In this document: piece by piece, positions 1-12,220 of the stretch
Numbering within the stretch: the first letter of the stretch is position 1
How the letters are laid out: every line of letters starts with the position of its first letter
From: Lichenostomus cassidix
Taxonomy: Eukaryota; Chordata; Aves; Passeriformes; Meliphagidae
DNA: 64,000 nucleotides
Direction: 5' to 3'
NCBI GenBank assembly: GCA_008360975.2
Contig: CM039211.1
Location: forward strand, 24,918,558 to 24,982,557
Notes under the pieces: model-generated
Seen by the model: only the letters and a program-made list of their open reading frames with translations
Told to the model about the DNA's origin: nothing
Database searches by the model: none
Program-made: the position numbers and the translations under genes

Positions 1-745
1 TTTATTTTTTTTTGTTTGGTTTTTTTTAATTTGTCATTTTAAAGGAATTGTATTATATTTCAAAAATAGAACCATGATAAGTTATCAAAAGAATGAAGTG
101 TTTTACCCTGCTCCCAGACAAATTCAACCAATTTCACACTGACAGCACTGTGACAGTCCACATGGTTTGTTTGGAGGGGGCAAATGTTCCTTTTTTTTAA
201 TATGCTATCTGTGAAAAGAAAACAGATGCTAATTTTGTCTTTACTTCACCTTCCTGGTCAAGCACACTCATCTGCCAGAAGAGATGGGGTTGCTCACTAT
301 TTATGATGACAGTTGCCTTTTAAAGAAGCAAGGAATGAAGCATCTGAGGAATGTATGTGTCCTGCCAGGAGCACAGTGGGATAAATGTCTTCCATTTGGG
401 ATAAGATGTACTGACAGCTCAGTAGGAACAGCTGAAATTAACTGTGCATTTGGAGGTTTCATACTGACCTGAATCACTGAAACCAACTTGCATGTGTCTT
501 ACAATTTGAATAAATCTTGCTTTTTCTGCAGAGCAGAAGAAGGAACTATGTTGCACAGCTATTAATTATAAATTTTGCCACAAAGAGCAATTGCAGTGTT
601 GAAAAAAGAAAATGCTAATAAATATTTCAAAAGTAATTTATTGTGTATTTTATTAAAAAAAAGAAGAAAAAAAAATTGTATAGATGAGAGTGGGAATGAA
701 TCTGTGATTTGCAAGCTTTGACTCTGTGTTTTTATTGCAACTCAG
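1..745. other. Non-coding AT-rich sequence
   Basis: No supported gene. The first 30 bases are T-rich low-complexity sequence, and there is an A-rich run around 650-676. The overlapping 61-62 codon open frames at 284-486 on both strands have no recognisable family and look like chance frames. Confidence 0.7.
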
Positions 746-831
746 CCAGGAACTGAACTAACGAGCTGGCAGTGGAGCTGTGGTGAGCAGCCAACAAGTC
801 CTGAAGAGTGCATCAAAAGAAGGGAAGACTA
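746..831 (+). other. Candidate internal exon, 86 bp, unknown gene
   Basis: This stretch follows a pyrimidine-rich tract ending in CTCAG at 741-745 and is followed directly by the donor consensus GTAAGT at 832-837. One frame is open throughout when read from the first base; its translation includes SWQWSCGEQPTSPEEC. One other frame meets a stop almost at once. I do not recognise the peptide. A GTAAGT motif is expected many times by chance in 64 kb and acceptor-like tracts are common, so this is only a candidate. It could equally be a non-coding RNA exon or nothing. Confidence 0.15.
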
Positions 832-1087
832 GTAAGTGTCAAAGGACATCAATATATATTTAAAGACTAAAAGTTCCACCAGAAAATTTTATGCTGATAA
901 ACCACGGGGTGAATGTCATGGGTGCATCCATTTGTGCTTGCAAAAAATGAATTTAAGGACTCAATCTTCTGGAGAAACACCAGATCTACGTATCAAAAAG
1001 CTTCTGTAACCAGTTCTGATTCTTACCTGTATTTCTGACTTACATCAATTTTCTGTATTCCCTTAAACACATTAGAAGATGAAAAAA
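832..1087. other. Non-coding sequence
   Basis: Nothing recognisable before the CR1 fragment begins near 1088. Confidence 0.6.
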
Positions 1088-1629
1088 AGCTCATCAGGTG
1101 GCCAAGAAGGCCAAGGGTATCCTGGCCTGTATCAGAAATGGTGTGGTCAATATTGTTGAGATTACATCTCGAATTCTGTATTGAGTTCTGAGCCTCTTAT
1201 TACAAAAAAGACACTGAGGTGCTGAAGTGTGTTCAAAGAAGAGCAACAGAGCTGGGGAAGAGTCTGGAGCACTAATCTGATAAGGACTGGTTAGGGAAAT
1301 GGTTTTTTTAGCCTGAAGAAAAGAAGTCTCAGGGGAGACCTCATCACTCTCTACACCTACCTGAAAGGAGACAGAACAAGGGAAAATGGCCTCAAGTTGC
1401 ACCAGGAAAAATCTAGATTGGATATTGGAAATGATTTCTGCACTGAAAGAGTGGTGAGGCACTGAAATAACTTGCTTAGGGAAATGGTGAAATCACATCC
1501 CTGGAAATGTTCAGAAGGAGCATGGATATGGCACTTGGGGGCATTGTGTAGCAATGAGGTTCTGTGTTAATGATTGGACTCAATGAGCTTTTCCAACTTT
1601 AGTGTTTTTATGATTCTGTGATTCTATAA
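1088..1629 (+). mobile_element. CR1 LINE, 3' fragment (RT tail plus 3' end)
   Basis: A decayed copy of the last part of a chicken-repeat-1 retrotransposon. The left part matches the end of the reverse-transcriptase reading frame at the DNA level (GGTGGCCAAGAAGGCCAA, then CATTGAGGTGCTGAAG-like and GGGGAGACCTCATCACTCTC). The right part is the short 3' UTR ending in ATGATTCTGTGATTCTAT at about 1612-1629, the octamer-type tail of avian CR1. A piece is missing around 1165-1170, where the text jumps forward relative to a typical CR1. Stops and small indels break the frame, so it is dead. The 122- and 65-codon minus-strand open frames here are antisense shadows. CR1 copies are normally 5' truncated, as this is. 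Confidence 0.9.
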
Positions 1630-4600
1630 ATCTGGAGAAAGTAAATGTTGGTGTGGTAATTGAGAGATTTAATAAAATACCTAGACATGATAGATTAAGT
1701 TTATTTAATTTTTCTTCCTCCCTTTCCACTGTTGCTGTGCTGGTGAATCTACACTAAATCTGCCAACAACATTTTCACATTTGAATTCAGTGACAAGTTG
1801 AGGCCAAAGTCAGTGAAATGTAGAAAGCCCAGTCTCTCACTGCAATATGTACTGACAGCCTGTAATCATATGACTTTTTCTTATTCCTGCACAGAGTATT
1901 TGCCTCTCCCTTAATTTTTTAAATACATTCCTCTCTGCTGATTCTTTTATCAACAAACGTACACTATGCAGTTATTTTTCACTGTTTCTTTGAGTCAGCT
2001 CTTAACAGGGCTGTTAGATGCTAGGTAGCACAAGTTAGGAGATTCCACTGATAAAACAAAAAGCCTAACAGATAATTTGTAGCATAGAGTGGATCAAAGA
2101 GGGGTGTTTTTAATTGGATTTTGCAGTTGTTTCTCCCTTTTTCCCAATTCATCTCAAGTCCATCTCTACAGTACAGATGCAGTAATTTGTGTTAAGTCAC
2201 AAGATTGCAGAAGCCTGGATACAATGTCCTCTGCCTAAATCCTATTTTTTTTAGTTGAAATAGATGCAAGAACTGATAGATCTTATTTCAGTCTGCTTCC
2301 TCTGCGTTTTTATTGCTTCTATAAGGAATTATGCTGGAAAAAGAGGACCAGCCAGAGTCAGACTGGTACCAATACTTGTATAGACAGCTTGGTGACATCT
2401 CTTCCTTCCTGCTTCTTTTCCCCCTAACTTCATCAACTCTTCCTCAGGCCTCTTTTCCCACTGTTGTCAGGTGTTATCCATTCATCCTGATAGCCTTTCT
2501 CTCTGGGGTTCCTAGGTTCCTAGTAATTTTGCTAGTCTTTCCGGAGCAGCCTACTTCCTTTTCTTTTATTCAAATTGAGCTATTCTCTTTCTCTCCATAT
2601 GCCTATGTCTAATAAGACACTTTGAGAGTAAAAGTGACAGCTTGCTTTATTCTAAGTCAGTGTCTGAAGCTACCTCATGTATGAAAAGAGCAAGAAATTT
2701 TTGTGTCTTTGCATTATCAAATTCATATCGAAATGTCAATTTTCACTTTCTAAAAAAGAAATAATCTTCCAAAGCAGAGCTGCAAACTCCTAGTCCTGCT
2801 CAAATGTTAGCACTCTTACTGAAAAAATTGTCAGATTTTTTTAATAGGAAACAACCCTTTCTCACACAGACTGACTTTGAGTAAGACTGAATTGTATTAG
2901 CTGGGGAGGGAGGTTGAATGGCAATGACACCTTGCACAAATAGGCAGGACAAAATGTTTTAACATCCTGAGCATGTGAGTGAAAAGATGACTAAATTAAC
3001 ACTCCAAATTTCACGTGGAGAAATATGAACAGACTAGTCATACAAACTTAACCTATCCAGGGATCATTCTCCAGCTTATCTAGTAAAATGCTTCATTTAC
3101 TTAAGTAGATGACATGAGATTTTTCATGTGTAAGAAACATAGGATACTTCACTTACATTGCTAACTTTAATCTGATTTTCATGAGCTTATTAATAACTTT
3201 TTAATATATTTTAGTATAGCACAATGTAAAGCAATTTGATAATTGGTATAGAATTGTCTTAAGAGGCATACACTTTTCATATACAATTATGCTGAAAGGG
3301 ATAGGAGATATAATCACTGTAGCTCAGGGTCATGGAAATAAAGTTTGAAAGGAGAAAGAAATTTGCTTATTTTCTTTTCTGGTGCATTACAGAACAAGAT
3401 ACAGAAGCTGTCATCAGATGTATATAACCTTTTTAAAGGGTAAAAAGATCTGCTCCAGAATAGTATTTAATGAATCCCAAATAATATCACCCCAGGTATG
3501 CAATGTCAGATGTGCATTGGATTTCTCTTTGCTTGGATTACTGACAAGACCTGCTATGGAATGTGAGGAAAGCAGAATGAAATCTGTTACTTATGAGAAG
3601 GTGGCATGCTTATGAGGGATATTGAACAATATTTACAAGTCTAAGGTCAGAAAATAATTGCTATACTTTGAGTGGGTATTATCTCTTTATATGCTAAGTA
3701 GTCTTTTGATGTCTTCTCTTCAGTAAAGCATTTTTGCAATCACTAGTTATAATCATTAGATTCCTGCTCCCATTGCTTTTTGTATTTAAAGTTTCCATTC
3801 CTGCACAACTTGAACTTCAGAGAATTTTCTTTTATTGTTTACACTGGTACATTTACGCTTGTTGGCTGTACTGCAGTGTGCATCATCCACAGAGAACATA
3901 ATTCAAGAATTGTATAGCCATTGTCAATTCAATACTGTTTCTATATGAAAAGGCAGCAAATGATCAGGGAAGCTAATTCCTCCCATTCTTCTTGAAGCAC
4001 AGGGAAATGGTAGATACAAGCCACAGAGCCAGAATTCCTTGGAAGACATATGGCCATCCTTTCACCCAAACAGCCATTACTTGGCTATGAGAATACCCCT
4101 TTTGTTAACATCACTGCCTCAGAAGGAAAATTAGGATAAGTGTGTGTGTACAAATAACCTGGTTAGAAAACACTAAGGATACTTTTATTTTTATTTAGGA
4201 ATAGGAAAACAATGCTAGGGAAGTCAACAGTACATATGGTTTTCCTGTTTGCTCCACATATTTCCTGGTTCAGAAGAGTAAACATAAAAATTTGGAGATA
4301 AAAAGATGTGAAAGAGCCTTCAAGAAGAGAATTTATAGTTATCTTGTTTATCCTCCAGGGAATACATTTAAAAGAAACACAAATTAGAGTTTGGAGTTTT
4401 CTTATTATGTTTTTCAGAAGTAACTTTTTTGTTGTTGTTGTCTCTATGTTATCTCATGGATTTGCATCTATACTCTAATTTTTTTTCATTAAGTATTGAA
4501 TAAGACAAAGACTCACCCACAGAATCCAAAAAATGCATGCATGAGTCATAAGGAAAGGTTAACACACAAAAAAGAGAGCACAATACAAAATAAGAAAATA

Positions 4601-5147
4601 TCAGAATAAATGGAAAACAGAGAACCCATATACTTGTGGACAGTTAAATAAAAGGCAAAAACTGCTCTTCCATTCAGTGCTATTTGTAGATTTCCCCAAA
4701 ATATGTGTTTGATATTGCATTATAATTGTGTATTTTGGTTGGAAAAAACCAAAAGGAAGAGAACTAACAGAAATCCTTCTGTATAATCAATGTGAAGCTA
4801 CAAGGAAAATTGGAGATAAATTCATATCAGATAAGAGTTTTTTCAGAAATATTGAAAGTAAAACACAAATGAACCGCATGAAGGGGAAAACATAATATAG
4901 TGTTCATAGAAATACTATGGAAGAATTTTATTTTCATGTTGCTGTAACTATGAGCAAATTAAAATGAAATGTGAGCAATGACAATGAAATCTCATTCAGG
5001 TTTCAACTTATTTGCCAATCCTTGCTACTGTTTATAAAATATTTCTTCAATGTCTTTTCCCTCTCCCCAGAAAACATGATATTTGACTTGACATTCTTTG
5101 GTAATTTCTAAAGGGAGCAAGACTGGGTTAATTCAGCTTTGTTTAGC
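1630..5147. other. Non-coding AT-rich sequence
   Basis: No recognisable gene, repeat family or RNA gene. A 93-codon open frame at 2331-2612 (+) is Ser/Leu/Phe-rich with no family resemblance and falls in pyrimidine-rich DNA, so I treat it as chance. A short TTG run lies near 4429-4440. Confidence 0.65.
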
Positions 5148-5487
5148 AAACAGAAGAGGTTGAATTCTGTGGGAAGATACTTCTGCTCCTCAACCATGTC
5201 TCCATGCCTCCTTCCATATCAAAATATGCCTCCTATCAGCTTGTTCCAATTACTGAAACAGTAACTTCATCGTCGGTCGTCATTCATCCTTTCTACCTTT
5301 CTTTGTCTACAGAATTACCAAGGACTGTGGCATACACTTGCAATTCAGAGCCAAATGGTATTTCTATGTCATCTCGTGAAATTGTATGGTAGCAGGACAC
5401 ATCTTCCACGTGTGAATTACAGTGGTGTTATGATTTTGATGTTGCAACTGAAGAAATAATTGATGCTAATATGCTTGTATCAGAGTA
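5148..5487 (+). other. Overlapping open frames, possible exon or old pseudogene, unidentified
   Basis: Two plus-strand frames overlap here. One is open from about 5148 to a TAG at 5390-5392 and contains an ATG at 5204. The frame one base later is open from about 5262 to a TAA near 5485 and ends in a peptide containing FDVATEEIIDANMLVSE. A good acceptor-like tract ending TCTACAG precedes about 5311. I do not recognise either peptide and there is no poly(A) tail to mark a processed pseudogene. Chance is the leading explanation. Confidence 0.12.
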
Positions 5488-6838
5488 AGATCAATTAACT
5501 GACAATACCTGTGAGGTTGCTAAAATTCTCAGAAAGTTCAGTTCAGAAATCAAAATTTAAAAAAATTAGCTCCAGTTCCTAGACCCATGAAAGTGTTTTC
5601 TACCTTAATGCCACGCATCCCACCCCCAGGGTAAGATGCTCCCAGATACGAAGACTACAAATATTTAATACTCTAACTTCACCTTTGTTAGAATATCATA
5701 TCTGGCACCAAGAATAAAGAAATACTAGTAGAAGACTTGCCTTGACCAAAGCAATCCTAAACATAGTGTTAGAAATTGTCATTCATGATTTTCTTGGAGC
5801 GAAACTGTCTGGAACTAAAATTGCCACATATCCGGACTTTGTGCAACTTTTCTGAGATATTCTGCCCTGATTCTCACAGTTACAGGCACTTCATGATTCA
5901 TCTCAAAGCACTGAAATATGATGTTCTTGCTCAGTTGGTTATAAGTACGCATTGCCCTGCTTCCACTGTCTAATTTTTGACAAAGTGTGGAAATAATCTG
6001 GAGGGATCAAAAAACCGTGCCCACACTTCTCAAGGAAGAGCAAGTGGGGGGGATGCATTTAGATGTGGAACAATCTCTTGGTGTTGTTTGAGGAAATTAA
6101 TTATAATCTTGAATGCTTTACATTAACTGCAGTTCTAACACACAAACATGAGTAGAGAATCTGAATGACATGCTGTGATGGGCAAAAATCAGCAATTGCA
6201 GACAGTATCACTACTAATACTAAAGGAATAACAAGGAATAATTTTTTCTCTTTTAATATAGACTCTAGTGTTCAGGATCAGAATGTAGAAGTGAGAATAC
6301 TTCACTCATTTATTTTCTCCAGATTTTTCTGAAAAAATACTATATTATTTCCCTTACCTGTCTGATTTCATTATACAATGAGAAAGCATTAATATTTTAG
6401 CTTTGAAAAGTGCTAAAACTCAGCACACACACACTTCTAGAGTGTACATCTCTTCTTCAGGAAATTATGATCTGTCATTTATAACCCAGTATTTATAAGG
6501 TGGCCCAGATAACCACATTACCTCAGACTTAACTTTTGAACTAACCTTTCTAAGCGTGATTTTGCAGATATTTAATTTAGATGATGTGTTTCTCTTAGAC
6601 CAGGGGGTAATTTGGAAACATCAGCCTATTTGCTAAGAGACACAGGGGAAAATGCTGCCATTTGCCCATTAAAACAAACAAAAAAATCATTTTAGTAAGA
6701 AATTATTTTCCCTGTCTGGAAAGGGTCCTGAAAATTCTCAAGTATGTTGCATTGGCCTGAGGGGTGGAAAGGTGTTTTTGTTTTTTTTTATATTTGTCTT
6801 CCATATGAAAAATTATTTTAATTCATATTTTAAGAAAT

Positions 6839-6908
6839 TAAAAACAAATAAATAAGCAAACAAAACCTACAAAAAAACCCCAAACAAAAACCCCCCAAAC
6901 CAAACCTA
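6839..6908. repeat. A/C-rich low-complexity tract
   Basis: The plus strand is nearly all A and C, with runs such as AAAAAACCCC and ACCCCCCAAACC. The complementary strand is G/T-rich with two G runs of four or more, too few for a classical four-tract quadruplex. Degenerate tracts like this are common in bird non-coding DNA. Confidence 0.6.
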
Positions 6909-7994
6909 CAGTTTTCATGGATTCATGAAGACTTCAATTTTAGAATGTGGCATTATTTTTGTGGTGTGAAACACGGTTTGTTCTGTAAAGTTTTCATCTT
7001 GGGACTTAAAAGGTTTGAGGAAAACTTTTGCTTTTGCTGTTATATTTGCTTTGCTACCATAGGAGATAACAGAATCCAGAAAGGCAAATAACTGATGAGT
7101 CCTTAGAAAGAGCTTATCAAGAGTAGGTACTGAAGTGAAAATGTTGGCTGCAAGGAAAGGCTGGAAGTACAGGGTAGCAATGAGCAAAAGTGGGAACAGG
7201 ACTGGGATGAGAGATGCAAGGAGCTGAGTTGGAGATGGTAACTCATGAAGAAGACTGGAGGTGATGGAGGAAGAAAGGTGTATAATATTTATTTGCATGC
7301 CCAGGGATCAAAGAATGGAATCTGTTATTGAGCCCTCTGTCAAGTAGCTTTTATCCCATTTATCCCCTTATCTTACACAGATAAGACTTAATGACATCCA
7401 AATTTGAAAGAAAACAAAAATCCCTGGTATTGGTATGGGGAGAAATTATATGTTCTGTCTCCTTCATTTACACATTTGTGTATATTTCCAGTACCTGCAC
7501 TGCACAGGTGTCAAGATTTCATTTGTAATTTCTAAGGACAAACTAAACCTGTGGTTAAAGGTCCTGAATTTTATTGTGGAAAAAAGTTAGGTATTTTGCA
7601 CATTAGATCTCAATTTTCAGTATCACAGAAGAGCAAGACATATAAATGCCATTTCAACTTGCGAAGTATATAAGAAGTAAATATAAAATAAGCATGTGAC
7701 ATTCCCTGACACTCAGATCAGACCATCAGAGATTAATAGATATCACTTTAAATGATCTGAAAATTGCTGATTCTTTTTCTCTCGTATTCTGTGCACTTGA
7801 TAATAAGAACATACTGTTTCCTTTGCAGGAGGTGGATTGAAAGGAACAGCTTAGGTATTGACGAAGAAGGAAATTCAGTTGCAACTGGGTGTGTGAAAAA
7901 AAGCATATGAATTGTAAAAACCATCTCAAAATGTCCCTTCTAAGTTCAACTACCATGTGATTCTGTAACACCAAAGCCTTCTAAAAAGCATCTC

Positions 7995-8050
7995 CATGTA
8001 TATATGTATAAAAATATGTATATGTGCCTGAAAACATGTATATATGCATT
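7995..8050. repeat. Imperfect TATATG/TA-rich tract
   Basis: Alternating TATATGTATA-type sequence repeated with interruptions. It is a simple-sequence, low-complexity region with no coding potential. Confidence 0.6.
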
Positions 8051-11000
8051 GAATATCTGCCTGCTGCTTAGTCATTTGATTATAAGCAGATTCAAAATGA
8101 ACACTTTTCTAGTTTTTGAATTAACAGCTTAACTTTCTAACATTTGTGGGAGAGGAGGTCGAAGCATGGGTTCAGTAGGACAGACTCAGTTTTCTCATGT
8201 ATATGTATATCTGTCCTCTGCCATGAATAAAGATGTATATTGCATTTGATGTTCTCCTGATTTAATTTGTCAGAATTATTGACTTTTTTACCTTCCTTAT
8301 TTCAGAGTTTCTTCCCAACAGAATTGTGCATTGTGGACAGTACTTGCAGCCTGCTGTGTCATTGTGGTTAAGCACTGGAATTTTTATAATTATTTTATAG
8401 GTTATTTTCTCCTTGATTCTCATTTTTTCATAGAATAATTTCAGCACTTATTTGTGACAGAGGTCACAGTCATTTTTAATGATTGCCAGGAGGAATGCTT
8501 CTCTCTATATCCAGCCAAGTATATCCCTTTTGTTATATTAGTAAACCATTCCAAAATTCATGTAAGATGTCCATACACAAGGAGTCTGAGGATTCTCTGT
8601 GAATTGCTATGTATGTATTTCAGAACTTGAAATTTTTGCTCTATTTTCATACTGTGGACTTTCAGAAAGGATTGAGTGTCCATGCTGTGAGTTCAAAGGC
8701 CTCAAATGGACTTTTTAATTAGGAGCTCAATGACCGCAGCATGTCTAACTGAAAAGATTTTCTTATTTTGATGACAAGATATTGAGGGAGAAGTCGGACA
8801 TTTTTAGCCCTCAATATGAGCTTTTTAATGTGAAATAAAACTAAGTAAACCATTTTTCTGTTCCTGTTTGATCTGAAATACACCAGGTCTTGTGTTTCAG
8901 AGTTCTACTATACATTATTTTGTCAATATAATCTTTCTATTTTATCTTCTTTAATTGTCTGTTGGCTTTATCACTAAAGGAAGAACTGAAACGTTTATTT
9001 TTACACATTTTTTGGTACATGAGACATTAATAATAAGCAAATAATATTATTGCATATTATATTCAGTGTATATGTCACTTAGAGTTATATTTTAGAATCC
9101 CAAATACTAATCAAAGATGAACTCTGTAAAGGAAATTAAAATGAAAATTTTATAGGGCATGGAATGGGGCAAATGCTTACCACAGACTTCTCAGAAAAAT
9201 CTCTTTTGAATGTCTGTCCACAGATTGAGGATTCACTCTTTGCTGCAATTTACGCTCTTAGGCCTATAAATGTTTTATGACCTCCCTCTACGAGTACTTG
9301 CAGGCACTCACAGCCAGAAGGATCTAATGCAAAATTGATCTGTGTAATAAAACTGCTGAGCCAAGCAGACATCTCAGAATTACAGTGATTGTGCTTTGGT
9401 GATTCCACTGGCCTTCATGGAAATATTATTTGTGAAAGTCTATTGGTTAAATGTGAATTTCCAACACACTTTTATAACTTTTGTGGCTTTCAGTACCTTG
9501 CTTGCAAGGTATCAAGACTAGGATATTATTGGGAAACTCTTTTTATAAAGATGTTTTCCAGACTCGAATTAGGCTCAAAGCATCATCATCACCAAGCAGT
9601 GGGATAGATATAATGTCATGGAGACATTTTAAATTGCTGCAAACTCTTCCACTTGCAGACACCAGATTAGCATTAATGAGATAGAGATGTATAGCAGCTA
9701 AAAACTATTCTAACAAAGTTGAGCCTGATTATTTTGATTTTGAACATTACCTCATTTCTCTAAATAGAAAATGAACCAGATTAGCTTTACAGCATAACTT
9801 ATTTAAGAATTGAAAAGAAAATTCTAGAGTTAGCATTAGTAAGCCCATGCTTATTTATCTAATTTTTCTGTCTTCTAAATGTCCGGTGCTAAGGAACTTA
9901 CACAACAAAATGCATTTGATGCCCTGTAATAATTTTCTAAACAATTTCCAATTGTTAACGCTAGATATAATATTCATACATACAAAATATGCATTAGCAT
10001 GTAGAAATTTGCATATACATGCCTGGAATGCTATGTATAATATTTTTATTAGTCTTTAGGAGTAATTTTATTCAAAAACCCCTGTAATGCAAAATTAAAT
10101 TTTGTTAGAAGCATGAATTTTATTATTTGAGTGTAACAGTAATTTTTTTGCACTGAGAACTTCACAAAATTCTATGATCTACATTTAAGATCCTAAAATA
10201 ATATTTTGGGTGGTTTTTTTGATTGCTTGGTTGTTTTTTTTTAATCAGCTCTATGCAGATAAAAAAGATATATGAAAAAGGAGTGGGTTTTGTGCAGCAT
10301 TTTGCTCTCTCGTATGAATCTTCTCTCAGTCACATAAATCTTGATGTAGAAGAAGTAGACTGCTAGGTGGAATGCTGACAAAGCCAAAGGCTGCAGAAAA
10401 ATTCTTAGACATTGAAGGTTTATGGTCTTGTTAATTATGAAGATTTCACTGCAGCGTTAAATCAGAATTTTATGAAAAGGTTAACTTCACTGGGGCTAAA
10501 GTTATAATCTTACGATCCCTGAAAGGCATTAATATCAATTAAATTATGAACTTCATTTTTAAAGAATGGGTCTTTGTGACAAACAATCCTAAAAAGTTAT
10601 CTCATTTGCTTATTTTTGTGGAAACAAACAGAATCTACTTTTGAGAGGTATGTTGAGGACATTAAGAACATGTGACACATCTACATATTATTCTGTTTCC
10701 AAGCAAGTTTTTACTGAGTAGGGTCTGGATTCATAGGTCTTAGCTCTCAACTGCTCAAAATTACCATTCTTGTTTTTATTATTTCGTTGGTCACCTCTTT
10801 GTCCTTTCACCTGAATGTGTAGAGCACTCATTGGACCAAAATGAAATGCTTTGAGCTAAATCAGAGTCACTCAACAAGCCAGAGGATGAACAAGAAAGTT
10901 GTTAAGTAGTGGTAATCATGTATGTGCGGACACCAGGACAAGACAGTCAAAAATGATGTACAAAGTGGTAATCTCATGGCAGTACTCAGCAACAAATGGG

Positions 11001-11787
11001 TTAGTTTTCACGTTTGCTTTGGTGCTTGACCAGGTTATCCACTGCAATACTGCATGTTACTAAACAGTAGATTCAGGAGAGTGTTGGATTTTTTTTTTTC
11101 TGATGATATTTGTGTATTAAAAATGAATTGGTAAGTTTATTTTTGTAGGGTACTGATAAGGAGCTGGGAAGATGAGAAGTATATATAGACAAAAGTTCAA
11201 AACAAAGAGCTCCTTGGCAGCCTTAGGTGAAAAAAACCCAAATAAGTGCATTATGTTCCCAAATCTTCTCCATAATACATGTGAACTTTTAAAATGTCAC
11301 TTGAATCCCACTATATTCCTCAAAAAATCACACATATAAAAAGTACATGGTCGAAAATAAATCAGCTGCTACACCTCTCAGTAATCTTTTTAAGAATGTA
11401 CCTAGGACTATAATAAACCCCTGGAGAGCTGATTTATCTGCAAAGTCTATCTTTTTCTCATGCTTTTTTTTTTTTCCACATATAAATGAAGGCTTTCTTC
11501 ATGGGAAAACCTTACAATTGAAGTTGACTCTGTTACACAAGAATATTTTGTTCACATATATAATTACTAGTGAAAGTTTTTAATTAAGGTAAAAGGTTTT
11601 GAGGAATAAAGTTTCAGAGTTAAGTAAGTACATATTTCTAAATAGATGTTGTTTTAACATCTTGATACTACTAGTATAGAGAAAGAGCCTTAGAATATTG
11701 CACTCAAATTTTGCCTACTTCCATATGATTTTCTCATTATCCCTGGAAAGTATAGAAACCTAGAATTTGATATAGCTCAGATTTTTG

Positions 11788-11815
11788 AAATTTGAAATCT
11801 GCAGATTTCAAATTT
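11788..11815. repeat. Perfect 28-bp palindrome
   Basis: The half-site AAATTTGAAATCTG is followed directly by its exact reverse complement, with no spacer, centred on CTGCAG at 11799-11804. It lies 87 bp to the left of the solo LTR. The arms could form a cruciform. No known protein site of this length is recognised. Confidence 0.9.
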
Positions 11816-11896
11816 TTACAGATATAAGTGTGTTTTTAAATTATTGCTATTTTTCCTGAATTAAGGGCTCTGTCCTTTGAGAAGAAAGAATGCACA

Positions 11897-11902
11897 TTGA
11901 AC
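11897..11902. repeat. Target-site duplication, left copy (TTGAAC)
   Basis: The six bases TTGAAC sit immediately before the LTR's first TG. The identical hexamer follows its last CA at 12165-12170. Such a duplication is created by retroviral integrase. Confidence 0.88.
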
Positions 11903-12012
11903 TGTGGCTAGCACAGTTTTTCCCATGAGAGGTTTTCTTGTGTTTTGTAAATAAAGATAAAGTTTGGATGTTTTTGGAACAGTGTCCCAGAACTTGGGCA
12001 GTGCAGGCCTGG

Positions 12013-12017
12013 CCAAT
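12013..12017 (+). promoter_or_regulatory. CCAAT box in solo LTR
   Basis: CCAAT within GGCCAATCAGG, upstream of the LTR TATA box. A second copy lies at 12045-12049. Both fit the U3 promoter of a retroviral LTR. Confidence 0.55.
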
Positions 12018-12070
12018 CAGGCCTGGGGGAAGGCTTCTGACTGACCAATCTGGGTGATTTTTGAGAACTC

Positions 12071-12078
12071 TATAAATG
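12071..12078 (+). promoter_or_regulatory. TATA box of solo LTR
   Basis: TATAAATG, 22 bases downstream of the second CCAAT box and 16 bases upstream of the AATAAA signal, as in compact retroviral LTRs. It may still be able to start transcription to the right. Confidence 0.65.
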
Positions 12079-12093
12079 TGATGAAATCAAAAC

Positions 12094-12099
12094 AATAAA
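12094..12099 (+). terminator. Polyadenylation signal of solo LTR
   Basis: AATAAA between the TATA box and the LTR end, at the position expected for the R region of a retroviral LTR. Confidence 0.65.
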
Positions 12100-12164
12100 G
12101 GTCATTCCTTCTTGCCACTGAGAACCGATGCATTCATTACTCTGCTAGCTGCTCAACAGCGACA

Positions 12165-12170
12165 TTGAAC
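12165..12170. repeat. Target-site duplication, right copy (TTGAAC)
   Basis: Identical to 11897-11902 and immediately after the terminal CA of the solo LTR. Confidence 0.88.
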
Positions 12171-12220
12171 CATTTCTTGGCCTTTGACCACTATGACCAC
12201 TGTGAAAATGAAAATCGTAT

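Larger units (their letters stand above)
5488..11787. other. Non-coding AT-rich sequence with low-complexity tracts
   Basis: No supported gene. It holds an A/C-rich tract at 6839-6908, a TA/TG-rich tract at 7995-8050 and several T-rich runs (near 10207-10245 and 11090-11100). The 127-codon minus-strand open frame at 6915-7298 lies opposite a G/A-rich plus strand, a composition that removes stops from the other strand. It has a hydrophobic stretch but no recognisable domain, and I do not call it a gene. Confidence 0.6.
11903..12164 (+). mobile_element. Solo LTR of an endogenous retrovirus, 262 bp
   Basis: The element starts TGTGGC and ends GCGACA, so it has the TG...CA ends of a retroviral LTR. 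It is bounded by identical hexamers TTGAAC. Inside, in the order expected of a plus-strand LTR, are two CCAAT boxes (12013-12017 and 12045-12049), a TATA box (TATAAATG from 12071) and an AATAAA signal (12094-12099). The remaining bases to 12164 would be the R/U5 end. No internal retroviral sequence flanks it, so it is a solo LTR left by LTR-LTR recombination. A 6-bp duplication is typical of alpha- and beta-retrovirus (ERVK-like) integrases, whereas ERVL-type usually give 5 bp and gamma-type 4 bp. I infer the class from this and cannot name the family. Confidence 0.88.

Noticed and set aside
1094..1462. 122-codon minus-strand open frame
   Set aside because: Antisense shadow of the CR1 3' fragment.
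6915..7298. 127-codon minus-strand open frame outside repeats
   Set aside because: It lies opposite G/A-rich DNA that lacks stops on the other strand; no recognisable domain, splice context or homology from memory.
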